A DNA stretch of 6,266 nt from positions 1-6,266 of the forward strand of contig WQRP01000041.1 of assembly GCA_009786675.1 (NCBI GenBank), in the 5' to 3' direction. A program made the translations under genes and the position numbers. A model generated the notes under the pieces. It ran no database searches. It saw only the letters and a list, made by a program, of their open reading frames with translations, and was not told the DNA's origin. Position 1 is the first letter of the stretch; each line of letters starts with the position of its first letter. This document shows positions 1 to 5,688 of this stretch, one piece after another. Source of the stretch: Treponema sp. (lineage in GTDB: Bacteria > Spirochaetota > Spirochaetia > Treponematales > Breznakiellaceae).

Positions 1-693
1 CCCCTGCCAAAGGCCGTCCAGCACCGGCGGGTCGGCGTGCACGGCAATCCCTTGCCCGCCGGCCAGGTCGGGAAACGAAAGCGAACGCGCGTGCAGGCGT
101 ATCCCCCCGGCTTTTTCGCTGCGCCGCGCCCCGTACTTTAGATCCCCCTTAATGCGCAGGCCAAGCCGTTCGAACTGAGCCCTTATCTGGTGGTGCCTTC
201 CCGTGACAAGATCGACTTCCATAAACAGATAGTCGCGGCCCCTGCCCACTAGACCGCAGCGAAGGACGGCCTTTTTCCTGCCCGGCCCGGGCTCGTCGTG
301 GGCGGTCGATTTGTTCCGCCGCGAATCGAACCCTATCCAGTGGACGATATCGGTTTCCATCGAAAACCGCGCTTCGCCAAGGGGCGGCTCGACGATTGCC
401 CAGTAACGTTTTTGCGCCAAGCCCCGGCTAAAGGCATCGTTCAGGAAACGCAGGGCGGAAGCCTGGCGGGCAAACAGCGTGCAACCGGAAACCGGCACGT
501 CAAGACGGTGAACGGCCGTCGGCGCGTCCGGCGACACGGACGCGGGATAACCTGGCGCGGCAAGCTCGGCGGCAAGCAGGCTTGGCAGGCAGCCCATTCC
601 CCTGCCCGCCCCTTCCGCCGCCTCGCCGGGTATTTTGTTGACCACGACACAGGCCGCGTCGCAGTGCAGAATGCGGGAACCAATATCACCCAT
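1..693 (-). CDS. RluA-family RNA pseudouridine synthase, no S4 domain (3' end cut by window)
   Basis: This cytoplasmic enzyme converts specific uridines in rRNA or tRNA to pseudouridine. The reading frame runs from an ATG at 693 to the window edge without a stop, giving 231 visible residues. The family signature HRLDVPVSG lies at residues 62-70, with the expected catalytic Asp65. The second conserved block, GRHHQIRAQF followed by GLRIKGDLKYGA, lies at about 165-189 and is typical of the short RluA-like subgroup. The protein opens directly into the catalytic fold (ILHCDAACVVVNK), so the S4 RNA-binding domain of RluB/RluD-type enzymes is absent. A GAGGGG sequence 10 bases upstream, inside the last codons of the acetyltransferase gene, supports the start. 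Only 6 bases separate the two genes, so it is very likely the next gene of the guaB operon. The target uridine cannot be told from sequence, so no symbol is given. Only a short C-terminal piece should be missing. Confidence 0.93.
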   Translation of the reverse strand, partial: MGDIGSRILHCDAACVVVNKIPGEAAEGAGRGMGCLPSLLAAELAAPGYPASVSPDAPTAVHRLDVPVSGCTLFARQASALRFLNDAFSRGLAQKRYWAIVEPPLGEARFSMETDIVHWIGFDSRRNKSTAHDEPGPGRKKAVLRCGLVGRGRDYLFMEVDLVTGRHHQIRAQFERLGLRIKGDLKYGARRSEKAGGIRLHARSLSFPDLAGGQGIAVHADPPVLDGLWQG

Positions 694-699
694 AGTTGC

Positions 700-1518
700 C
701 TAGCCCCTCTTATAGTAATTTATGCGATAATCGCCAAGAATTTCAAAACCGACGTTCCGGTACACCATGCGGGCGGCCGGGTTTGTTTTCTTGACAAAAA
801 GGGAGATGCCCCGGCCCTGCGCCACAAGCCCGGCGGCAAATTCCCCGGCCATTCTACGGGCTATGCCAAGCCCGCGGTAATCCGGATGGACGTACACGCC
901 GCCCACTTGGCACCGGGTAAACGTGACGGCGTTTGTGTTAATCTTTCCGATTAAGCGTCCGCCCAGTTCGGCGACAAGCATCTGCTCGTTTGCAAAAATC
1001 CGTTCCATGTGCAGGCGGCTGACGGCAGGGTTCGGCCTGCTTTGGACTTCCTCCGTTTCGTAGGCGGCGTGCAGCGCGACCAGGCTGTCCATGTCGGCAA
1101 GCTGCGGCTTTCTAACCACAAGCCTCGTGGGGCCGGCGAAAGAAAAACCGCTTGGCCGTCCGTCCATGCACATAAGATCAAAGTCGATTTTTTCGGTTGC
1201 GGGCAAACCCATTTTTTCCATTTCCGCTTCCATGATTAGCACGTCGTCTTTTATGCCCTGCAAGGAATGAACGGGAACGGTTCCGAAAAGACCGCGCAGA
1301 AAATGCGGCGTGGTAAGCCGCCCCTGTTCCCCCCGCACCGGCAGAAGCCCCTGCCTTGCGTGGACAAGAAGCGCGGAAAGTTCGCCGGTCTGGTCATGCA
1401 GAGCCCACACATCGCCTTTCAGGGACTTGCGGTTGATGTACCTGTGGCAGGCGTTCATGCACCAGCGTTCGCGGGACTTTAGCAGAGCCTCTGCCGCGAA
1501 GGTTTCATGGGGCTTCAT
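700..1518 (-). CDS. GNAT-family N-acetyltransferase with an uncharacterised N-terminal domain
   Basis: This is probably a cytoplasmic acetyl-CoA-dependent acetyltransferase of unknown substrate, 272 residues from the ATG at 1518. The GNAT domain occupies about residues 132-272. Motif A reads VGGVYVHPDYRGLGIARR (205-222), with the acetyl-CoA pyrophosphate loop RGLGIA. It is followed by SLFVKKTNPAARMVYRNVGF (239-258), the usual motif B with the asparagine and tyrosine of the family. Residues 1-130 are not a standard GNAT domain; they contain alternating strand-like segments (GDVWALHDQTGELSALLVHA) and could be a degenerate second acetyltransferase half, which is inference. The frame is also open to a TTG at 1548, two bases after the trxB stop, which would add ten residues (LGGKRQGWRK, with the TTG read as Met). 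ATG was preferred as the better codon, but neither start has a strong ribosome binding site. It follows trxB closely and precedes the pseudouridine synthase gene by 6 bases. Confidence 0.88.
   Translation of the reverse strand: MKPHETFAAEALLKSRERWCMNACHRYINRKSLKGDVWALHDQTGELSALLVHARQGLLPVRGEQGRLTTPHFLRGLFGTVPVHSLQGIKDDVLIMEAEMEKMGLPATEKIDFDLMCMDGRPSGFSFAGPTRLVVRKPQLADMDSLVALHAAYETEEVQSRPNPAVSRLHMERIFANEQMLVAELGGRLIGKINTNAVTFTRCQVGGVYVHPDYRGLGIARRMAGEFAAGLVAQGRGISLFVKKTNPAARMVYRNVGFEILGDYRINYYKRG
704..709 (-). promoter_or_regulatory. Ribosome binding site of the pseudouridine synthase gene
   Basis: The minus strand reads GAGGGG ending 10 bases before the ATG at 693. It lies within the last two codons of the acetyltransferase gene, which suggests translational coupling of the two genes. 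The spacing is slightly long but acceptable. Confidence 0.5.
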
Positions 1519-1550
1519 TTTCCGCCAGCCTTGCCGTTTGCCGCCCAACT

Positions 1551-2513
1551 TTACATTCCGATGTACTCGGCAGAACTATGGGCGGCAACCGCGCCTTCCC
1601 CGGCGGCAACGACAACCTGCCTAAAGGAACCGGAACGGATGTCGCCCGCGACGAACAGCCCAGAAATCGAGCTTGCCATTTTTTGGTCGGTAACGACGTA
1701 TCCGTCCTTGTCCAATTCCGCCTGTACCCCCCCCGGGGATACCAGCGTCGAACGCGGAACCATTCCTACAAAGATAAAAACCGCGTCGGCGTCTTCCTCG
1801 TACTGCGTTCCATCGCTACGCTGTAGCGCCACCGAAGCAACTTTCTGCCCGCCCTTTATTTCCTTTATCGTCGTGTTAAACCGTACCTCGATATTTGGGT
1901 TGCCCAGCACACGATCCGCGACCGCTGGCTGTGCGCGAAAACGGTCGCGGCGATGCACAAGGATAACCTGCCGGCCAAGGCGGGAAAGGTACTGCGCCCC
2001 GTCGCAAGCGGCATCCCCCCCCCCTACCACGAAAATACGCTTGTCCTTAAAAAAAGACCCGTCGCAGGTGGCGCAATAGGAAACGCCGCGCCCGGAAAAA
2101 ACATCCTCGCCCGGGACGCCAAGCTTGCGGTGCGAGGCACCGGTGGCGAGTATCACCGCCTTGGCTTTCAGCGTTTTGCCGTCCGCAAGAACCGCGGCGA
2201 ATATTCCGTCTTCTTTTTTGAGTTCGGTTACCGTTTCGCTCACGAAAGACGCGCCAAAGGCTTTTGCCTGGCCGTACATGTCCCGCATCAGGTCGTAGCC
2301 TGTTCTGGGCTTGGCAACCAGGTTGCCCTTGCCGTCCTTAATTTCCACGTTGCCCGGGTAATTTTCCAGCGCGTCAATCAAGGCCGCCTGTCCACCGGGG
2401 GCAAGCTGCTCGACCGCCAGAACCCTAAGGTTCGCCCTGGCGCCGTACTGCGCGGCGGTAAGCCCCGCAGGACCCGCCCCGACAATAATCAAATCCGCGT
2501 CAAATTCAGCCAT
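1551..2513 (-). CDS. trxB: Thioredoxin reductase (NADPH, FAD-dependent)
   Basis: This cytoplasmic flavoenzyme passes electrons from NADPH through FAD and a redox-active disulfide to thioredoxin. It has 320 residues, close to the usual bacterial length of about 310-320. The FAD-binding GAGPAG is at 12-17, the active-site disulfide CATC at 147-150, the NADPH-binding GGGDAA at 164-169 with HRRDRFRA at 187-194, and the C-terminal FAD motif GDI with SGSFRQVVVAAGEGA at about 290-308. After ENYPG (50-54) a longer loop (about 55-70, NVEIKDGKGNLVAKPR) replaces the short linker of E. coli TrxB. Two in-frame ATGs occur, at 2519 and 2513. The second was chosen because GGGGAG sits 6 bases before it, whereas it nearly touches the first. 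The start lies 2 bases after the stop of the DUF2400 gene. No thioredoxin gene is in the window. A run of ten G encodes the GGGD of the NADPH motif. Confidence 0.97.
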   Translation of the reverse strand: MAEFDADLIIVGAGPAGLTAAQYGARANLRVLAVEQLAPGGQAALIDALENYPGNVEIKDGKGNLVAKPRTGYDLMRDMYGQAKAFGASFVSETVTELKKEDGIFAAVLADGKTLKAKAVILATGASHRKLGVPGEDVFSGRGVSYCATCDGSFFKDKRIFVVGGGDAACDGAQYLSRLGRQVILVHRRDRFRAQPAVADRVLGNPNIEVRFNTTIKEIKGGQKVASVALQRSDGTQYEEDADAVFIFVGMVPRSTLVSPGGVQAELDKDGYVVTDQKMASSISGLFVAGDIRSGSFRQVVVAAGEGAVAAHSSAEYIGM

Positions 2514-2515
2514 AG

Positions 2516-3319
2516 TCATCTCCCCGCCAAAATAGTATTGTGAATTTCGCTGTCAAACAACGCAAAGTCGTACCTTACCGGATCCCCGGGGCAAAACCGT
2601 CGCAGGTTTTCGGTAAGTTCGACCACGGCTTTTCTGTCGTTAGATTTTCGTTCCAAAAGACCAAGCTTTCGGGCATTGCGGGCGACATGGACATCCAAGG
2701 GAATGTACAGCGCGGAGACATCCAGCCGCGTCCAAAGGCCAAAGTCCACCGGGCCTTTCCGCACCAGCCAGCGCAGGGCCAGGTTGATTCGCTTGCACGC
2801 GGAATTCGCGTCCGGGTTGGCTATGTGCTTGGAATAGCGATCCTTGTTGCCTGCGGCCATTTCCCGCCTAAACAGGCTTATGCCCTGCCAAACGTCACCG
2901 GCGCCGGCGAACAGTTCCTCCAAGCTGCCGTATTTGTCGTAACATGACTTAAAGCCCTTGCAAAAATATTTCAGGTCGCCTTCAAAAAAAGTGCGGTGGA
3001 TACTGCGATCCAGGGGATCGCCGCGGTCTTTCAGCTTTCGGTACTTGCCCGACATGACGAAGGCCGCCGGCCCGGGTTCCATAATCGCGAACATTTTTTC
3101 GGCGGAACGGATAATCATGTCGCGCCGCCCCCAGGCGATAACCGCCGTAAGAAAGGCGGCAATCTCTATGTCCGGCCTGGTATGCAGGCCGGCATAGCGC
3201 AGCGGAAACTGGACCGGGTCCAGGCTGATAAAATCGCCAATCGCGGATTCCGAGCCGCTGAATTTGTCGTACCAGCGATCCAGTTCCTTTTTAGTAACGC
3301 GAATAGTTTGGGGCTTCAT
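2516..3319 (-). CDS. TIGR02757/DUF2400 family protein, possible helix-hairpin-helix glycosylase relative
   Basis: This 267-residue protein is recognised as TIGR02757 (DUF2400), a family of unproven function common in Bacteroidetes and spirochetes. Recognisable parts are SLDPVQFPLRY (32-42), IAAFLTAVIAWGRRDMI (53-69), HRTFFEGDLKYFCKGF (108-123), RWLVRKGPVDFGLW (183-196), PLDVHVARNARKLGL (207-221) and FCPGDPVRYDFALF (242-255). The PLDVHVARNARKLGL block resembles the segment carrying the catalytic Asp in endonuclease III-type helix-hairpin-helix glycosylases. Asp209, with Lys176 in the helix ACKRINLALRWLV, could be an active-site pair; this is inference. No signal peptide or membrane segment is seen. 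The ATG at 3319 lies inside the end of guaB (29-base overlap) and has no clear ribosome binding site, so translation may depend on ribosomes finishing guaB. No better start is present. The end (FDSEIHNTILAGR) departs from the glycine-containing ending I recall for the family. Confidence 0.88.
   Translation of the reverse strand: MKPQTIRVTKKELDRWYDKFSGSESAIGDFISLDPVQFPLRYAGLHTRPDIEIAAFLTAVIAWGRRDMIIRSAEKMFAIMEPGPAAFVMSGKYRKLKDRGDPLDRSIHRTFFEGDLKYFCKGFKSCYDKYGSLEELFAGAGDVWQGISLFRREMAAGNKDRYSKHIANPDANSACKRINLALRWLVRKGPVDFGLWTRLDVSALYIPLDVHVARNARKLGLLERKSNDRKAVVELTENLRRFCPGDPVRYDFALFDSEIHNTILAGR
2520..2525 (-). promoter_or_regulatory. Ribosome binding site of trxB, decides between two ATG starts
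   Basis: The minus strand reads GGGGAG, then ATGACT, then ATG. Its distance is zero bases to the first ATG (2519) but 6 bases to the second (2513), so the second is the probable start. The site lies in the last codons of the preceding gene, which fits coupled translation. Confidence 0.65.
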
Positions 3320-4727
3320 GGGTAATGGTTATATCGTGAACATGGCTTTCACGAAGACCTGCCGAGGTTATCTTGACAAACCGGCGGTACTTTCTAAGCC
3401 CCTCTATGTCCCTGCAGCCGCAATAGCCCATCCCTTTCCGCAAGCCGGAGACAAGCTGCTTTAGATAGGAGCTTAGCTCGCCCTTAAAGGGAACGCGGCC
3501 TTCTATGCCTTCGGGAACCGGCTCCTCGTCCTTGGCAATTTGGTAACGATCCCCGGCGCCTCCGGCAAGGGCCCCCATGCTCCCCATTCCCCGGTATTCC
3601 TTGAAAATCCTGCCGTCAAAAATAATTTCCCTGCCCGGGGCTTCCTTTAGCCCGGCAAACAGGTTGCCTATCATCACCACATTGGCGCCGGCGCCGATTG
3701 CCTTGGTAATGTCCCCTGAAAATTTTATCCCGCCGTCGGCAATTATCGGAACGTCCGACTTCGCCGCTTCCTCGGCGCAGTCCAGCACCGCGGTAAACTG
3801 CGGCACGCCTATTCCCGCGACAACCCGCGTCGTGCAGATTGACCCAGGGCCAATGCCCACCTTTACCGCGTCCGCCCCGGCGTCGATCAGCCGGCGGGTT
3901 CCCTCTTTGGTGGCAACGTTCCCGCCGATTACGGGGACATTGAATTCTTTTTTTATGTTGCCGACGGTATCCATGACGTTCTTCGAATCGCCGTGGGCCG
4001 TGTCGATTACCACGTAGTCAACCCTGGCGTTTTTCAGCAAGGGCATCCGCTCCATGTAATCCTGGGGGGACACCGCCGCCCCGACGATAAGCCGGCCGGA
4101 CTTGTCGATTGCCGCCCGTGGGTAGCTTTCCTTTTTTTCGATATCCTTCAACGTGATAAGCCCAGTCAGGCGGCCTTCGTTGTCAACCATCGGCAGCTTT
4201 TCTATCCTGTTTTTTCGGAATATTTCCAGCGCCTCGGCGACCGTGGGCTCGCCCTTCAAGGTTGTCATATTTGTCGTCATTATTTCGACCACCGGCAACG
4301 TTTCCTTGTGGCGGAAACGCAGGTCGCGGCTGGTGATTATTCCCTTGAGCTTACCGTTACTGTCCACCACCGGCAGGCCGGACACCCCGTACCTTTCGGT
4401 CAGGCTGTATATGTCCCGCACAAGGGAATCCTCCGGAAGGGTTACCGGCGAATCGATAATCCAGTTTAGATACCGCTTTACGGCCGCCACCTGCCTGGCC
4501 TGCTCCTGGGGGTTTAGGTTCCTGTGAATAACGCCGGTGCCGCCTTCCAGCGCAACGGCGATGGCAAGTTTTTCCTCGGTCACGGTATCCATCGCCGCCG
4601 AAATTATGGGCACGTTAAGCGATATGCCATTGCACAGCGTCGTTTTTATGTCGCAGTCCTTTGGCAGGATTTCGGAGTAGCTTGGAAGCAGAAGCACGTC
4701 GTCATAGGAAAGTCCTTCGGTAAACAT
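3291..4727 (-). CDS. guaB: Inosine-5'-monophosphate dehydrogenase
   Basis: This cytoplasmic enzyme oxidises IMP to XMP with NAD+, the committed and rate-limiting step of guanine nucleotide synthesis. It has 478 residues, near the usual bacterial length of about 485-490. The N-terminus ([15 protein letters not shown]) and [11 protein letters not shown] (41-51) are characteristic. A pair of CBS domains is inserted at about 90-205 ([12 protein letters not shown] at 111-122, [20 protein letters not shown] at 173-192). The catalytic loop [11 protein letters not shown] (291-301) carries the nucleophile Cys298, and DGGI (331-334) is the IMP ribose/phosphate region. The mobile flap contains Arg394-Tyr395 (GAGDRYQ), and [13 protein letters not shown] (433-445) is the usual C-terminal motif. 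All catalytic residues are present, so it should be active. The ATG is preceded by GAGGAG at 7 bases. It is the first gene after the only intergenic region, behind a recognisable promoter, and its 3' end overlaps the next gene. The CBS pair usually binds adenine or guanine nucleotides. Confidence 0.98.
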   Translation of the reverse strand: MFTEGLSYDDVLLLPSYSEILPKDCDIKTTLCNGISLNVPIISAAMDTVTEEKLAIAVALEGGTGVIHRNLNPQEQARQVAAVKRYLNWIIDSPVTLPEDSLVRDIYSLTERYGVSGLPVVDSNGKLKGIITSRDLRFRHKETLPVVEIMTTNMTTLKGEPTVAEALEIFRKNRIEKLPMVDNEGRLTGLITLKDIEKKESYPRAAIDKSGRLIVGAAVSPQDYMERMPLLKNARVDYVVIDTAHGDSKNVMDTVGNIKKEFNVPVIGGNVATKEGTRRLIDAGADAVKVGIGPGSICTTRVVAGIGVPQFTAVLDCAEEAAKSDVPIIADGGIKFSGDITKAIGAGANVVMIGNLFAGLKEAPGREIIFDGRIFKEYRGMGSMGALAGGAGDRYQIAKDEEPVPEGIEGRVPFKGELSSYLKQLVSGLRKGMGYCGCRDIEGLRKYRRFVKITSAGLRESHVHDITITHEAPNYSRY

Positions 4728-4734
4728 AGTTAGT

Positions 4735-4740
4735 CTCCTC
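4735..4740 (-). promoter_or_regulatory. Ribosome binding site of guaB
   Basis: The minus strand reads GAGGAG with 7 bases to the ATG at 4727. This is the strongest translation start signal in the window and fits high expression of IMP dehydrogenase. Confidence 0.8.
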
Positions 4741-4757
4741 TAAAGCGGTCGTCGATA

Positions 4758-4816
4758 TATTGAATGGGTGTGTCTTCGGGAACGATAACTGGGAACGTAG
4801 GCTACCATGTTCAATA
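4758..4816. repeat. Inverted repeat arms around a short direct repeat in the guaB leader
   Basis: TATTGAATGG (4758-4767) can pair with CCA (4805-4807) plus TTCAATA (4810-4816), giving 10 base pairs with a 2-base bulge and a 37-base loop. Inside the loop GGGAACG occurs twice (4778-4784 and 4791-4797), 13 bases apart. One arm overlaps the proposed -10 element, so if it works it is more likely a DNA site than an RNA hairpin. It may be chance in so short a region, and no known operator or riboswitch was recognised. Confidence 0.3.
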
Positions 4817-4842
4817 CTGGCACACGGCAATTTTTATGTCAA
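4814..4842 (-). promoter_or_regulatory. Sigma-70-type promoter of the guaB operon
   Basis: On the minus strand a perfect -35 box TTGACA (4842-4837) is followed, after exactly 17 bases, by CAGTAT (4819-4814) as the -10 box. The -10 box matches only three of six consensus positions, but these include the important second A and final T. A TG one base upstream of it forms an extended -10 element. Transcription should begin near 4807, giving a leader of about 80 bases before guaB. No terminator is seen between the upstream gene and this promoter, so read-through from the jag side is also possible. Confidence 0.65.
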
Positions 4843-4855
4843 GCGCCAAACCAGC

Positions 4856-5665
4856 CTATTCCACAAAAACCCCGTCCGCGTGTTCCGAAAACCATTGCAG
4901 CACCGCCTGCAGGCGATTGTTAAACGAGTTGCCTATGCGTTCCCCCATCCCCGGAAGCGCGGTCGCCCTGGCCATCGCCGCGGCATAGATAAGAAGCGAG
5001 TCGCCGGTGTCGATAACCGCCATAACCATCCGAAAACTGTTCCTGCCTATCGCGGGGATAATGCCCGCGGTCATGGCCGTCAGGTTTTCCTGCACGAAAA
5101 AGACAAAGTCCCCGCCGGCGCGGTATTCAAAACGGTAGGTGTTGTCCCCAAAGGTCAGATCCCTTTGCCTGGCATACAGGACAAGGGTTTCGGGCGGCGT
5201 CGCGAAGAACGGATCTGGCAGGGGCGTCCTGTTTCGCGGGTTGTCGATCACCTGCGAGGATTCGTAAAAAGTACGCATCGCCCCCCGGGTTGCCGAAAAA
5301 TACTCAATGCCCGTAAGGGTGCTTAACGCTATGATTCTGTTGAAAAGGCCGGCCCGCTCGGCCTCGCTCCATGCCTCCGTCCGGCCGTGCGGCTTGGCAT
5401 ACAAAAAAAGGGTTTCCACCAGTATTGCGGGGCCAAGGTCGGCCTTGGCTTCCCCAACGAACCGTTCGAGTTCCCCGTGCCCGGGCAGAAGGCGAGGGCT
5501 GGGATTTCTCAACTGCACCTCGCTAAGAAGCCCCCCCTGGACCGCCTGATCCCTAAGGATCGCCGCGCGCTCGAAGCCGACCAGCGCTTCCAAGCGGGGC
5601 GCGGAAAAAACAGGCACCGCAAAAACGGAAAGAAGCATGAAAGCAAGGAACGAGCCTTTCGCCAC
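4856..5665 (-). CDS. Exported conserved protein of unknown function, spirochete type
   Basis: The function is not known. The 269-residue product begins with a signal peptide: a lysine near the start, a hydrophobic core FLAFMLLSVFAVPVF (6-20) and probable cleavage after Ser21 (VFS/APR). There is no cysteine at that point, so it is not a lipoprotein, and no further membrane segment is evident, which suggests a periplasmic or outer-membrane-associated protein. Features that look conserved are LLPGHGELERFVGEAK (59-74), a strand-rich centre (TLVLYARQRDLTF, 160-172; YRAGGDFVFFVQENLTAM, 181-198) and the end GDSLLIYAAAMARAT (221-235) with GMGERIGNSFNNRLQAVLQWF (239-259). I recall similar C-termini in Treponema hypothetical proteins, possibly the family named DUF6675; this is unverified. 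The start is a GTG with AGGAG 7 bases upstream; an ATG ten codons in would cut the signal peptide. It lies 23 bases after jag, so the two are probably cotranscribed. Confidence 0.82.
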   Translation of the reverse strand: MAKGSFLAFMLLSVFAVPVFSAPRLEALVGFERAAILRDQAVQGGLLSEVQLRNPSPRLLPGHGELERFVGEAKADLGPAILVETLFLYAKPHGRTEAWSEAERAGLFNRIIALSTLTGIEYFSATRGAMRTFYESSQVIDNPRNRTPLPDPFFATPPETLVLYARQRDLTFGDNTYRFEYRAGGDFVFFVQENLTAMTAGIIPAIGRNSFRMVMAVIDTGDSLLIYAAAMARATALPGMGERIGNSFNNRLQAVLQWFSEHADGVFVE

Positions 5666-5672
5666 CGGGAAT

Positions 5673-5677
5673 CTCCT
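5673..5677 (-). promoter_or_regulatory. Ribosome binding site that fixes the GTG start of the exported protein
   Basis: The minus strand reads AGGAG 7 bases before the GTG at 5665. This supports GTG over the ATG at 5638, which would remove nine residues and the charged beginning of the signal peptide. Confidence 0.65.
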
Positions 5678-5688
5678 ATCGCGTCGTA

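Noticed and set aside
298..954. Plus-strand open frame of 218 codons opposite the pseudouridine synthase and GNAT genes
   Set aside because: It is antisense to two well-supported genes with conserved motifs, has no recognisable domain and is rich in Arg, His and Gly, as expected for a mirror frame in GC-rich DNA.
1953..2543. Plus-strand open frame of 196 codons opposite trxB
   Set aside because: It lies wholly antisense to a clear trxB and shows no family motif; it follows from GC-rich codon bias.
4797..4806. Small palindrome around CGTAGGCTAC in the guaB leader
   Set aside because: Only three to four base pairs with almost no loop, too small to be a terminator or operator on its own.
4820..4870. 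Possible terminator after the exported protein gene
   Set aside because: There is an A/T-rich stretch (TTTTT at 4831-4835) but no GC-rich hairpin adjoining it on the minus strand; the bases are better explained as promoter spacer.
4760..5326. Plus-strand open frame of 188 codons covering the guaB leader and the exported protein gene
   Set aside because: Basic, low-information composition and no domain, whereas the minus-strand frame has a signal peptide and a ribosome binding site.
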